A stretch of DNA of 14,554 nt from an uncultured Bermanella sp. (GCA_913054445.1 CAJXIK010000021.1:1-14554), one strand, 5' to 3'. Shown: positions 1 to 7,473, counted from the first letter of the stretch. The notes: generated by a model from the letters alone, not told the origin. Program-made: numbers and translations.

Positions 1-36
1 CCGAGGCAAGCCCTCATGGATGAGTTCACGGCGACC
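1..36. repeat. Possible extragenic repeat fragment with a small dyad
   Basis: The first 36 bases have the look of a dispersed extragenic sequence. They contain the perfect dyad CTCAT-GG-ATGAG at 13-24, and no reading frame in 1-248 looks like a gene. That it is repeated elsewhere in the genome is inference, because only one copy is present here. The rest of 37-248 shows nothing beyond the candidate promoter listed separately. Confidence 0.2.
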
Positions 37-146
37 TAAAAAAGCACTAAACCCAGTCTTGATCTAAGCCCACTTAGCCGCTGAATTATGATTAATCCCG
101 ACAGCCTCACCTTCTGCTAAGACCTCAATTAAAGTGCGTTAGCGAG

Positions 147-176
147 TTGGCTTAAACTACGACAAGTAGGTAAAAT
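147..176 (+). promoter_or_regulatory. Candidate sigma70-type promoter for the CbiX gene
   Basis: TTGGCT (147-152) and TAAAAT (171-176) are separated by 18 bp and lie about 70 bp upstream of the chelatase start. Both boxes are near consensus. There is no visible cobalamin-riboswitch-like or Fur-box-like sequence that I can support. This is a pattern match only. Confidence 0.3.
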
Positions 177-248
177 TAACGACGCATTGGCATGATGTGC
201 CGTGCGTAAAGATGGCCACACCCACAACATTAGTTAAGACTCACTTAC

Positions 249-614
249 ATGAAAGCCCTGTTATTAATCGTCCATGGCAGCCGCAAGGCCAGCTCTACCA
301 CAGAGATTGCGCACTTGAGCCGTGCCATCGCTCAACAATCCGCCGACTTCAATCATGTGCGCCACTGCTTCCTAGAGTTAGCCCAGCCCAAGCCCGCCAG
401 CAGCATTCACGAGCTGGTGGCACTGGGCTGTGAGCACATAGTGTTGCTGCCGTATTTCCTGGCGCAGGGCTTTCATGTGGCGCAAGACTTACCCAAGCTA
501 TTGCAGCAGGCTCAACAGGATCACCCTCAGATAACCTTCGACATGCTCGAACACTTTGGCGCGGCGCAACAGATGCCTAACTGGGTATTAGAATATGTAA
601 AGACGCACCACTAA
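249..614 (+). CDS. Short CbiX/SirB-type sirohydrochlorin chelatase
   Basis: A 121-residue single-domain member of the CbiX family, which inserts Co(II) or Fe(II) into sirohydrochlorin for cobalamin or siroheme synthesis in the cytoplasm. The N-terminus carries the family motif LLIVHGSR with His9. The second motif, LLPYFLAQGFHVAQDLP, places His76 where the other metal-binding histidine is expected. The length is that of the short CbiX(S) form, which acts as a homodimer, rather than the two-domain bacterial form of about 250 residues. The start is the first ATG with homology; no good Shine-Dalgarno sequence precedes it. The gene converges on the NIF3 gene with a 67-bp gap that lacks a clear terminator. 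The family is well supported, but iron versus cobalt specificity cannot be read from sequence. Confidence 0.85.
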   Translation: MKALLLIVHGSRKASSTTEIAHLSRAIAQQSADFNHVRHCFLELAQPKPASSIHELVALGCEHIVLLPYFLAQGFHVAQDLPKLLQQAQQDHPQITFDMLEHFGAAQQMPNWVLEYVKTHH

Positions 615-681
615 GCCTCCATTATGAAGGCATCCCATAGCCCTTTAATTTTAATGCGGCTGCCCTGCTCATAATGCTAAA

Positions 682-1437
682 TCACACCGGATTATCTATA
701 TCCACAAACGTCACCTCTAGCTCAAACTCTTGCGCTAAATGCTCCCCTAGGGCCTTGGCTCCGTAGCGTTCGGTGGCATGGTGGCCGGCGGCGTAAAAGT
801 GGGTGCCGGTTTCGCGGGCGTTGTGTACGCTGGGCTCGTTGATCTCACCGGTTAGATAGGCATCTATGCCGCCGTCGATGGCATACTGCATGTAAGATTG
901 CGCGCCGCCGGTACACCAAGCGATGGTGCGGATGAGGTCGTCTTCGGCCCCTATGTGTTGGGGTGAGCGTTGCAGCCGCTGGCCGATATGCGCGCTTAAC
1001 TGGCGGGCGCTCATGGGGGTTGGCAAGCGCCCTATAAACCCTGGCACCCGTTCATCACCTGCGTCGATGGGGCCGCTTATTTCAAAATCTAAGACCTTCG
1101 CCAACTGCACGTTGTTGCCCCACTGCGGGTGACTATCCAAAGGCAGATGGTAGGCCAGCAGGCTAATATCGTGTTTTAACAGGGATTGAATGCGCTTTTT
1201 CTTGATGCCGGTAATGGCCTCTGGTTCGCCCTTCCAAAAGTAGCCGTGGTGCACGAGGATGGCATCGGCCTGTTTTTCTATGGCCACATCTATGAGCCGC
1301 TGACAGGCGGTGACGCCGCTGACGATACGCAGCACCTCCCCCTTGCCCTCCACTTGCAGGCCATTGGGGCAGTAATCTTTAAACGTGTTAATTTTCAGTT
1401 GCGTATCGAGATAGGCAACCAGCTGCTTAAGCTTCAT
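682..1437 (-). CDS. NIF3/YbgI family dinuclear-metal protein
   Basis: A 251-residue NIF3 (YbgI, also annotated GTP cyclohydrolase 1 type 2 homolog) protein. The family forms hexameric toroids with a dinuclear metal site; its cellular role is unsettled. Visible signatures are PNGLQVEG near the N-terminus, the ligand segments VHHGYFWKG, YHLPLDSH and GHHATERYG, and the central TGGAQSY and DAYLTGEI segments. Together these supply the expected His-His, Asp, His and Glu ligands. I chose the ATG at 1437 because GGTGAT (complement of 1442-1447) sits just upstream as a Shine-Dalgarno match and the product then begins MKLKQL, as in YbgI. GTG at 1446 and ATG at 1443 are in-frame alternatives. The gene is divergent from the DegS/AlgW gene, an arrangement I recall from Pseudomonas genomes. 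Confidence 0.9.
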   Translation of the reverse strand: MKLKQLVAYLDTQLKINTFKDYCPNGLQVEGKGEVLRIVSGVTACQRLIDVAIEKQADAILVHHGYFWKGEPEAITGIKKKRIQSLLKHDISLLAYHLPLDSHPQWGNNVQLAKVLDFEISGPIDAGDERVPGFIGRLPTPMSARQLSAHIGQRLQRSPQHIGAEDDLIRTIAWCTGGAQSYMQYAIDGGIDAYLTGEINEPSVHNARETGTHFYAAGHHATERYGAKALGEHLAQEFELEVTFVDIDNPV

Positions 1438-1502
1438 TTCCATCACCAGTTGAGTAAACTAGCGGTATTTTCGAAGATTTCCCGTAAAAGGCAATTCTTA
1501 AT

Positions 1503-2594
1503 ATGCAAAAACCCGGTTTTTTATCTTGGTCGATCTTAATGGGCCTCGTGTTGGCGAGCTTAGTGCTGCACGTTATTCCCCAGCCTCCCGCCGTTGTTAG
1601 CGGGCCTCATTCCTATGCGGCGGCGGTACAGCGCGCGGCTCCGGCGGTGGTGAACATCTACACCAGCAAGACCATCCGCCCACGCAGCCACCCGCTCATG
1701 GAGCAGCCCTTCTTCAAACGCTTCTTCGAGCGCGCCCCCATCCCCCAAAACCGCCTGCAAAATAGCCTAGGCTCCGGGGTCATCATCGATGCCGACGGCC
1801 TCATTGTCACCAATAGCCACGTCATAGAGGGTGCCGATGAGATCCTCGTGGCGCTGCAAGACGGCCGCACCGTAAACGCTCAGGTGCTGGGCAAGGACGC
1901 CGCTACCGACCTCGCCCTGTTAAAAATTCAACTGTCAGTACTACCTGTCATGCGCTTCGCGCAGAGCCCGCACACTCAGGTGGGGGACGTGACTCTCGCC
2001 ATCGGCAATCCATTTGGCGTGGGGCAAAGCGTCTCCATGGGCATCGTCAGCGCCACCGGCCGTAATCAACTGGGTATAAGCACCTATGAAGACTTCATTC
2101 AAACCGATGCGGCGGTGAATCCGGGTAATTCGGGGGGCGCGCTGGTGAATGCCGCCGGCGAACTAGTGGGCATCAACACCGCGATTTATAGCCAGTCGGG
2201 GGGCAACCAAGGCATCGGCTTCGCTATTCCCCTCAACCACGTATTGAAGGTGGTGAAGGACTTGCTCAAACACGGTCAGGTGGTGCGTGGCTGGTTGGGG
2301 CTAGAGACACAGGAACTGAGCCCACAATTAAAGCAGGTCTTTGGCCTGCCCGAACAGCTCACCGGTCAGGTGGTGGTGGGGCTTGCCGACAATGGCCCGG
2401 CACAGTTAGCCGGACTGCAAAACGGCGACATCGTCACCCACTTTAATGGCCGCAAGGCCGCCAAGGGCAGCGCCACCATGCGCCAGATTGCCGACCTAGT
2501 GCCTGGGGATAAGATTAAACTGGGAGTGATTCGTCAAGGACAATTCATGGAATTCGACGCTACCCTAGGCCAGAGGCAGAGCAAACCCCAATAG
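1503..2594 (+). CDS. DegS/AlgW-type periplasmic serine protease
   Basis: A 363-residue HtrA-family protease with an uncleaved N-terminal membrane anchor (about residues 8-28), a trypsin-like domain and one C-terminal PDZ domain (about 255-350). The catalytic triad is readable as His106 (NSHVIEG), Asp136 (ATDLALL) and Ser210 (GNSGGAL). A single PDZ and a length near 360 fit DegS/AlgW rather than DegP/DegQ, which have two PDZ domains and a cleaved signal peptide. In the known pathway, PDZ binding of misfolded porin C-termini activates the protease to cut the anti-sigma factor RseA/MucA and release sigma-E/AlgU. AAAAGG (1486-1491) precedes the ATG by 11 bp. The DUF481 outer-membrane gene follows 95 bp downstream. 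Choosing degS over algW as the symbol is not justified from the sequence alone. Confidence 0.92.
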   Translation: MQKPGFLSWSILMGLVLASLVLHVIPQPPAVVSGPHSYAAAVQRAAPAVVNIYTSKTIRPRSHPLMEQPFFKRFFERAPIPQNRLQNSLGSGVIIDADGLIVTNSHVIEGADEILVALQDGRTVNAQVLGKDAATDLALLKIQLSVLPVMRFAQSPHTQVGDVTLAIGNPFGVGQSVSMGIVSATGRNQLGISTYEDFIQTDAAVNPGNSGGALVNAAGELVGINTAIYSQSGGNQGIGFAIPLNHVLKVVKDLLKHGQVVRGWLGLETQELSPQLKQVFGLPEQLTGQVVVGLADNGPAQLAGLQNGDIVTHFNGRKAAKGSATMRQIADLVPGDKIKLGVIRQGQFMEFDATLGQRQSKPQ

Positions 2595-2689
2595 CGCAAG
2601 CCGAGGGCTAATTTACCCCGCCCGCTATTGGGCAAAACCCGCCATCACGAACTATGCTAGAGTAGCGCCTTTTTTTAAGAAGCCACGTT

Positions 2690-3457
2690 ATGTTACGCCT
2701 ACTGCTGGTTCGCCTGAGCCTTATAACCTGTGCCTGCCTGGCCTCTGTGAGCCATGGCATCACCAACATCGAGAGCACTCGCCTCAACAACACAGAAGAA
2801 GGCACCACGGGTAACATTAGCCTCAGCCTCGATGGGCGCATCGGCAGCAGCGATAAGCTGGCGCTGGGTACTGCGGTTCAGCTTATTCGTGCTTATCGGC
2901 GCGATGAGTGGATTGCCATCATCAGCCGCGATTACGCCGAGGTAGACCGAGAGGTAAATACCGATGAAAGCCTAGTCCACCTGCGCTACCTCACCAAACA
3001 CAGCCGCAACTGGGGCCACGAGGTCTTTGTTCAGTACCAGGAAGACAGGTTCAGTTTTCTCGCGCGACGCACCCTGCTAGGAGGCGGTTTACGCTATACC
3101 TTAAGCTCAGCAGCGCCATTGCAGCAGGCCAATCACATGGGATTGGGGGTGTTTCATGAAGAAGAAGACTACGTCGAGACGCCCTCTGAGGATGAAACCA
3201 ACATCCGCCTCAACCTCTATTGGGCCTATAAAAACAAGCTCAACGAGCACGTTCTTTATAGCAGCACTCTGTATTTTCAGCCCGAGCTAGGGCGCTTAAG
3301 CGATCAGAAGGGGTTGTGGCAAAACGCGCTCACCATCAACGTCACGTCGACCATCAGCCTGAGCCTTAAATGGGATATGGAGCACGACACGCAGACACCA
3401 GACGGTGCCAACGACACCCAAACCAGTTACAACAGCGTGCTGATTTATCATTTTTAA
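2690..3457 (+). CDS. DUF481 (YdiY-like) outer-membrane beta-barrel protein
   Basis: A 255-residue protein with a type I signal peptide (about residues 1-23, a basic start then a hydrophobic stretch ending near SVSHG). The mature region alternates polar and hydrophobic residues, as expected for a beta-barrel, and ends in YHF, a C-terminal aromatic of the kind recognised by the BAM machinery. The segment GNISLSLDGRIGSSDK and later FSFLARRTLLGGGLRY resemble DUF481, the family of YdiY, annotated as salt-induced outer-membrane protein; no biochemical role is established. The 95-bp leader contains TATGCT at 2653-2658, a possible -10 box, but no well-spaced -35, so it may also be read through from the protease gene. 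It converges on the response-regulator gene, with only 10 bp between the stops. Confidence 0.75.
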   Translation: MLRLLLVRLSLITCACLASVSHGITNIESTRLNNTEEGTTGNISLSLDGRIGSSDKLALGTAVQLIRAYRRDEWIAIISRDYAEVDREVNTDESLVHLRYLTKHSRNWGHEVFVQYQEDRFSFLARRTLLGGGLRYTLSSAAPLQQANHMGLGVFHEEEDYVETPSEDETNIRLNLYWAYKNKLNEHVLYSSTLYFQPELGRLSDQKGLWQNALTINVTSTISLSLKWDMEHDTQTPDGANDTQTSYNSVLIYHF

Positions 3458-3467
3458 GAGGGGCTTA

Positions 3468-3839
3468 CTAAGTCACCGCCATCAATAGGCGCTCGACCGT
3501 GGCCTTTAACTGTGCGTCGTCGGCGGGCTTAATCAGGTAATCACTGGCCCCTTGCCGCTTACCCCACATGATATCGGTCTGTTGATCTTTAGAGGTCACG
3601 ATCACCACCGGGATGTGCTGGGTTAACGCGTTCTTAGTGATCTTGCGGGTGGCCTGAAAGCCGTTCATCTTGGGCATGACCACGTCCATTAACACGAGGT
3701 CTGGCATGATCTCGAGAGTCTTGGCCACCCCTTCTTCGCCGTCTTCGGCGCTGTGAACGGTGTGACCCTGCTTTTCTAGGATACGCTTGTGACCTTCCAT
3801 CATAGTGGCCGAATCATCAACTATTAAGATTGTCGCCAT
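3468..3839 (-). CDS. PilH/CheY-like single-domain response regulator
   Basis: A 123-residue stand-alone receiver domain with no output domain. Phosphoacceptor Asp52 lies in LVLMDVVMP. The acidic pair is Asp8-Asp9, the switch Thr is Thr82 and the conserved Lys is Lys104 (LIKPAD). The stretch TSKDQQTDIMWGKRQGASDY closely matches the PilH-type signature, so it most resembles the response regulators of type IV pilus Chp-like systems. Such proteins signal by protein-protein contact after phosphorylation by a histidine kinase. None of the usual partner genes (pilG, pilI, pilJ, chpA) is in the window, so it is an orphan here. I prefer ATG at 3839 (MATILIVDD) over the in-frame GTG at 3845, because it matches family N-termini. 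It is last in a minus-strand group, 39 bp after the flavodoxin gene. Confidence 0.85.
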   Translation of the reverse strand: MATILIVDDSATMMEGHKRILEKQGHTVHSAEDGEEGVAKTLEIMPDLVLMDVVMPKMNGFQATRKITKNALTQHIPVVIVTSKDQQTDIMWGKRQGASDYLIKPADDAQLKATVERLLMAVT

Positions 3840-3878
3840 GGGCACTCTATTCTGTTTATTAGGGAGAGGATGAATATA

Positions 3879-4325
3879 TTACAGCCGCTTTACACAGTCT
3901 AGTGCCCAGCCACGTGCCGCGTCCAGCGGATTAAAGTGCTCGCAGGCATCGATGTTAAAGCGCTCACACAATGCCTGCCCCTGTAACTCAAACATAAGCT
4001 CCTCCATGGTGGCACCCGCTTGGCAGAAGGTGCTGTAGCTGCTGTCACCCAGCGCCACCACCGCAAACTTCTTGTTGGGGATGAGCGGAAATTCACTTTG
4101 CAGCTGAGCGTAAAGCGGCACTAAGCTCGCGGGTAAATCCCCCTGACCGGTACTCGAGGTCACGATCAGCAAGACATCCACCGCCTCGTCTGTGACCTGT
4201 TCGATGGCCGCATTGGCAAATAACTGGGCGTGATGACCTTGCCCATTAAACACCTCTTGGATGGCAGAGCCCGCACTGAGCGCCTTGCCAGTAACCGAAC
4301 CCACCAGAATATTGATATTGGCCAT
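3879..4325 (-). CDS. MioC/YqcA-type short flavodoxin
   Basis: A 148-residue flavodoxin-like FMN protein. The phosphate-binding loop is GSVTGKA (9-15), the isoalloxazine loop is TSSTGQGDLP (56-65, with the TGQGDLP pattern typical of MioC/YqcA), and the third FMN-contact loop is ALGDSSY (91-97). The size matches MioC/YqcA, which are cytoplasmic electron carriers. MioC has been implicated in biotin synthase activity in vitro; the natural partner of this protein cannot be read from sequence. There is no gene here for biotin synthesis or for chromosome-origin functions, the usual MioC landmark. It lies between an uncharacterised gene (67 bp upstream) and the response-regulator gene (39 bp downstream), all on the minus strand and probably co-transcribed. 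Confidence 0.85.
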   Translation of the reverse strand: MANINILVGSVTGKALSAGSAIQEVFNGQGHHAQLFANAAIEQVTDEAVDVLLIVTSSTGQGDLPASLVPLYAQLQSEFPLIPNKKFAVVALGDSSYSTFCQAGATMEELMFELQGQALCERFNIDACEHFNPLDAARGWALDCVKRL

Positions 4326-4392
4326 AATGATTCAACCCGTTGAAAAGCTTATGAATTATGCGCCACAAATGGCTGGCACGTCGCGATGGGCA

Positions 4393-4869
4393 TCATAAAG
4401 TATATTGATCCACGGCGGCAAACACGTATTTTTGAACCTCCTCTATATTGCGTTGAATATCAAACCGCCAAATATCTCTGGCGCTCATGATATCGAGGCC
4501 ATCCCGTAAGCTGCGCGCCACCACTAATTTAAACTCGGCCTGAAAACGGGCCGACGCGGCGGGGTCGCCCCCTTGTAACTGCCATTGCGCGGCACACAGT
4601 GGTATCCAAGACAACAGCGCGGCCTGCAAGGCTTTATTATCTTCGACCCGCTCGAGGTTAAGAGAAGCCGGTGTCTTGAGCAGGTACTCTTCCTGCAACT
4701 GATCTGTGAGCTGCTGGTAGCAAATTTGATAGCAGCTCGGTGTTAGACCTGCCTCATCGCCCAGCTGAGCTGCGGCAGCGGCGGCCTCAATACCCTGTGC
4801 CAATTCGTACTGGGTATTGGCAGACAGGCGCATGTATTTAGGCGGATCTTTTTCGGTTTTGGCCACCAT
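4393..4869 (-). CDS. Uncharacterised 158-residue protein
   Basis: I do not recognise this family. The protein is predicted to be cytoplasmic: it has no signal peptide or membrane segment. It looks mainly helical, with an alanine run (EAAAAAAQ) near residue 30, a CYQICYQQ segment, and a C-terminal half rich in hydrophobic and charged repeats (FKLVVARSLRDGLDI, then WRFDIQRNIEEVQKYVFAAVDQY). The ATG at 4869 is preferred because AAGGG lies 8 bp upstream; the alternative ATG at 4875 would leave only 1-2 bp. A perfect TATAAT lies about 30 bp upstream. It is first in the minus-strand group with the flavodoxin and the PilH-like regulator, and divergent from another unrecognised gene. Coding quality looks normal for its neighbours, so I consider it real. 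Confidence 0.7.
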   Translation of the reverse strand: MVAKTEKDPPKYMRLSANTQYELAQGIEAAAAAAQLGDEAGLTPSCYQICYQQLTDQLQEEYLLKTPASLNLERVEDNKALQAALLSWIPLCAAQWQLQGGDPAASARFQAEFKLVVARSLRDGLDIMSARDIWRFDIQRNIEEVQKYVFAAVDQYTL

Positions 4870-4898
4870 GTTCATATCCCTTTTTTTGGCTATCCTTA

Positions 4899-4929
4899 AT
4901 TATAAAGACCAGTTCATTAAAGTTGTCGA
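4899..4929 (-). promoter_or_regulatory. Candidate promoter for the minus-strand three-gene group
   Basis: On the minus strand a perfect -10 TATAAT (complement of 4899-4904) is preceded by TCGACA (complement of 4924-4929), a 5/6 match to the -35, with a 19-bp spacer. The spacer is longer than the ideal 17 bp. It lies in the 106-bp divergent region shared with the 4976 gene. Confidence 0.35.
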
Positions 4930-4975
4930 GTTTTCAGCCGAGGAAATAATCAGGGTAAAATATTAAAAGGTCATC

Positions 4976-5875
4976 ATGAGCACCACCGAAACTCAGCCAA
5001 AGCCCGTAAAAAAAGCCACGCCCTTTAAATTGGTGGACGTGGAAACCTGGTTTAATTTGCTCCTACAGCGCATCTTTCCCGTGTGGTACTGCGTACGCTA
5101 TGTGACTGAAATGCCAATGGAAATACTGGCCGACATCAACCCCAAGAGCTATCTGTCGCACCGCTGGCTGTCCCTCCATGACACTCATAGCGCGGCGGCC
5201 AACTCGCTAGAACAGGCGGGGGATGAATGGCAGGACTGCGCGCTGTTATTACAAAAAATTTATAAGGCCCGCACTTTTAAACGATATTTATCTATACGCA
5301 ACATCACCGCGGTGGAATCCTGCACCACCGACAACGACTATCAAGATATGCTGCAATACGCCGAAACCGAGTGCAAAGACATCCCCACCTTTCACGCCGA
5401 GCACTTCGATCAACTCAGCCACGAATTATTTGGCGAGCAAGGCAAACGCTACCCCTTTGTGTATCGCGAGTGGGACGGCCGCTATTACTATCGCAACGAA
5501 GGCGAACCCCAGCAGCTGGGGGCCTTATTGTTGCACTGCCGTGAAAAAGGCCGCGACCTATCGGTGAAGGCCGAGATAGAGGTCCAATGCGCCGACCTAC
5601 GCGCCGTGGAAATTCTGCGCAGCCGCTACTGGCTATTATTGATGAAACGCGAAGCCGCCTATCAGATTGCCTACCTAGTGCGATCCGCCAAGATCCCTTG
5701 CCAGCTGGCTGAATTTGAATGGCGTCGCAGCGATTTGGTTTTCCTGGTTCTGAAAAAAAACGATTACCGCACCGCGCAAATTGTCGATGCCATCGTGCGC
5801 CGCCATTTCCCCCGCAGCGTCATCGAGTGGGGGCGCTACCTGTGTACCCACCAAGTGCCTTTTCGTAACCGTTAG
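4976..5875 (+). CDS. Uncharacterised 299-residue protein
   Basis: I do not recognise this family. A lysine- and proline-rich N-terminal tail (about residues 1-18) is followed by an aromatic, hydrophobic stretch around residues 24-43 (WFNLLLQRIFPVWYCVRYV), which could be amphipathic and membrane-associated but is too charged to be a confident transmembrane helix. The middle is acidic and rich in Tyr, His and Cys. The C-terminal third looks like alternating strands and helices with many Arg residues (YRTAQIVDAIVRRHFPRSVIEW). No catalytic motif is evident. AAAAGG ends 5 bp before the ATG, a good Shine-Dalgarno sequence that fixes the start. Codon use resembles the neighbouring genes. The gene is divergent from the 158-residue gene and stands alone: a promoter for the next gene lies 62 bp downstream. 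Confidence 0.75.
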   Translation: MSTTETQPKPVKKATPFKLVDVETWFNLLLQRIFPVWYCVRYVTEMPMEILADINPKSYLSHRWLSLHDTHSAAANSLEQAGDEWQDCALLLQKIYKARTFKRYLSIRNITAVESCTTDNDYQDMLQYAETECKDIPTFHAEHFDQLSHELFGEQGKRYPFVYREWDGRYYYRNEGEPQQLGALLLHCREKGRDLSVKAEIEVQCADLRAVEILRSRYWLLLMKREAAYQIAYLVRSAKIPCQLAEFEWRRSDLVFLVLKKNDYRTAQIVDAIVRRHFPRSVIEWGRYLCTHQVPFRNR

Positions 5876-5936
5876 GAATCGACAGGGCAGGTGGGATTTA
5901 GACGCTAAGCTCTGTGTTTATTTTCATGCGATTACC

Positions 5937-5966
5937 TTGGCAGGCCTCCACTAGCCACAGTACAAT
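5937..5966 (+). promoter_or_regulatory. Sigma70-type promoter for the DUF1244-HopJ gene
   Basis: TTGGCA (5937-5942) and TACAAT (5961-5966), separated by 18 bp, are both 5/6 matches to consensus. Transcription would start near 5973. This rules out the in-frame upstream start codons at 5914 and 5968 and supports the ATG at 6001. Confidence 0.55.
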
Positions 5967-6000
5967 GCCCTCACTTATAAGCAATTTGATACCGTACGCC

Positions 6001-6648
6001 ATGGATAATTCCCCCATCGAAGCCGCCGTTATGCGCCGCTTTCTGCAACACCTCAATACCCGCAAAGACGTACAAAATATCCAGCTCATGACCCTAGCCG
6101 GTTTTTGCCGTAACTGCCTGGGCAAGTGGTATCGGAGCGCGGCTCAGGCCCAAGGGCAAGAAATCTCTACGGACGCTGCTCGCCAGTGGGCTTACAGCGA
6201 TATGCCCTACGAACAGTGGAAGCAAGATTATCAATTGCCCAGCAGCGACCTGGAGATGGCCCTGTTTAATCAGCAGCAAGCCCTGCAAAGCGACATGAGC
6301 GCCTTTCGCGAGCAACTAAACGCCAATAGCGCATCCTTTAGTGAGACCCTCGCGCTAAGCGAAAAATGGTACCAATTCAGTGCCAGCGCCTTCCACAACG
6401 GCCTGGATAAAGACGCCGTGCAAAACGCGGCGGGACAAAACGAAGGCAGCCTCAAAGTGTTTGCCCTCGGGCGCTTAAATGGCTTTACCCAAGCGCAAAC
6501 CCTAGCCTGTTTTGGTGAGCATTACCGCGACGTGCTGGCCACGCCCGAGGGGCAGGACCACCAGAACATTCGCCAATTCATGTTACACGGCTGGCCTGGT
6601 ATTCGCTTCGCCAGCGTGCCGCTGACCCTTAAAAGCGTTACCGTCTAA
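6001..6648 (+). CDS. DUF1244-HopJ fusion protein
   Basis: A 215-residue protein in which two normally separate small families are joined. Residues about 5-80 match DUF1244: EAAVMRRFLQHL, DVQNIQLMTLAGFCRNCLGKWY (Cys36-x2-Cys39) and MPYEQWK. Residues about 85-205 match the HopJ type III effector family: FHNG, NAAGQNEGSLKVFALGRLNGF, QTLACFGEHYRDVL, DHQNIRQFMLHGWPGIRF. HopJ was named from Pseudomonas syringae effectors, but the family is widespread in non-pathogenic bacteria, so a housekeeping role is more likely than secretion; DUF1244 has no assigned function. The ATG at 6001 is chosen from homology and the promoter at 5937-5966. The gene sits 51 bp upstream of minC on the same strand and may be transcribed with the min genes. 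The reading frame is open and continuous across the junction. Confidence 0.85.
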   Translation: MDNSPIEAAVMRRFLQHLNTRKDVQNIQLMTLAGFCRNCLGKWYRSAAQAQGQEISTDAARQWAYSDMPYEQWKQDYQLPSSDLEMALFNQQQALQSDMSAFREQLNANSASFSETLALSEKWYQFSASAFHNGLDKDAVQNAAGQNEGSLKVFALGRLNGFTQAQTLACFGEHYRDVLATPEGQDHQNIRQFMLHGWPGIRFASVPLTLKSVTV

Positions 6649-6699
6649 TACTCTTATATTTTTATATCTCAATCATTGCGCCACAAGGAACAGCCTCCC

Positions 6700-7374
6700 A
6701 TGGAAGCGACTCAAAAGAGTGCTCAGGTTTTGCGTCTAAAGGCCAGCCTGCTGCCCTTCACTGTGCTGGAACTGCACTCTTTAGCGCTGGCCGAGATCGA
6801 GGCCGATCTTAGCAAGCGCCTGCAACAAGCGCCGCAACTGCTTCGGTTTGCCCCCATCATCATTCAGCTGCCCCCACAATTAGTTCCGCTGCCCGTGGCA
6901 CAGGCACTGCTTGCCTGCCTACGCAAACTGCAGTTTATTCCTGTGGGCTTGCGCTGCGGCCAAGAAAACGAACCCTTAGCACAGGCCCTAAGCCTGCCGT
7001 TGAGCACCGACAGCCAGTCGGCCAAGAATAAAAAACCCGCCAAGGCTGCCACCCCCAAACTCATTCGTAGCCCAGTGCGCAGCGGTCAGCAGGTGGTGAA
7101 TCCCCACGGAGATTTAATCATCATGGGCAACGTGGGCCAAGGGGCAGAGGTATTGGCCGCCGGCAGCATACACATTCACGGCACGCTATATGGTCGCGCC
7201 CTAGCCGGTATTGAGGGCAACCGGCAGGCCAGCATCAGCTGCCAAAAGCTGGAAGCCGAACTGTTTTCCATCGCCGGAGAATATCAGGTGAGTGACGACA
7301 TGGACCCCCAACACTGGCAAAAAACCTGTTACATCGAGATGCAAGACGAGCGTCTAACCGTACAAAGCGTTTAA
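6700..7374 (+). CDS. minC: Septum site-determining protein MinC
   Basis: A 224-residue FtsZ-assembly inhibitor. The N-terminal domain (about 1-100), which antagonises FtsZ polymerisation, is divergent, as usual for the family. A Lys- and Ala-rich linker (about 105-125) leads to the C-terminal beta-helix domain (about 126-200), which binds MinD and the FtsZ tail. That domain carries the hallmarks VRSGQQV, GDLIIMGNVGQGAEVLAAGSIHIHG and GRALAGIEGN, followed by LEAELFSIAGEY. The ATG at 6700 is preceded by AAGGA at 6685-6689; the TTG at 6676 is an unneeded upstream alternative. minD follows after 117 bp, a longer gap than usual, which holds an inverted repeat. Identification is secure. Confidence 0.95.
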   Translation: MEATQKSAQVLRLKASLLPFTVLELHSLALAEIEADLSKRLQQAPQLLRFAPIIIQLPPQLVPLPVAQALLACLRKLQFIPVGLRCGQENEPLAQALSLPLSTDSQSAKNKKPAKAATPKLIRSPVRSGQQVVNPHGDLIIMGNVGQGAEVLAAGSIHIHGTLYGRALAGIEGNRQASISCQKLEAELFSIAGEYQVSDDMDPQHWQKTCYIEMQDERLTVQSV

Positions 7375-7422
7375 AAGACAGGAGTATCCTTCAAAAATGT
7401 TATAAGCAATCACCTGTTAGAT

Positions 7423-7473
7423 ACTTGATTCTATATAGCGTTTCATAAATACTCATCAATTAAACAATCAAGT
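7423..7473. repeat. Inverted repeat in the minC-minD gap
   Basis: ACTTGATT (7423-7430) and AATCAAGT (7466-7473) are a perfect 8-bp inverted pair, 35 bp apart, ending 18 bp before the minD start codon. The left arm contains TTGATT, a possible -35 box, but no well-placed -10 follows. It could be a regulatory site, an mRNA structure or chance in AT-rich DNA. Confidence 0.35.

Noticed and set aside
197..433. Open frame overlapping the start of the CbiX gene in another frame
   Set aside because: Its product has the Pro-, Arg- and His-rich composition of an out-of-frame shadow; the frame from 249 carries the conserved CbiX motifs.
1503..2594. Calling the protease DegP or DegQ
   Set aside because: Only one PDZ domain is present and the N-terminus is a membrane anchor without a cleavage site, which is the DegS/AlgW design.
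5914..6000. N-terminal extension of the DUF1244-HopJ protein from GTG 5914 or ATG 5968
   Set aside because: The extension matches nothing in DUF1244, and the predicted transcription start (about 5973) lies downstream of both codons.
6001..6648. A secreted type III effector or virulence locus on the strength of the HopJ name
   Set aside because: There are no secretion-system genes, chaperone genes or hrp-box-like promoter nearby, and HopJ-family proteins are widespread in free-living bacteria.
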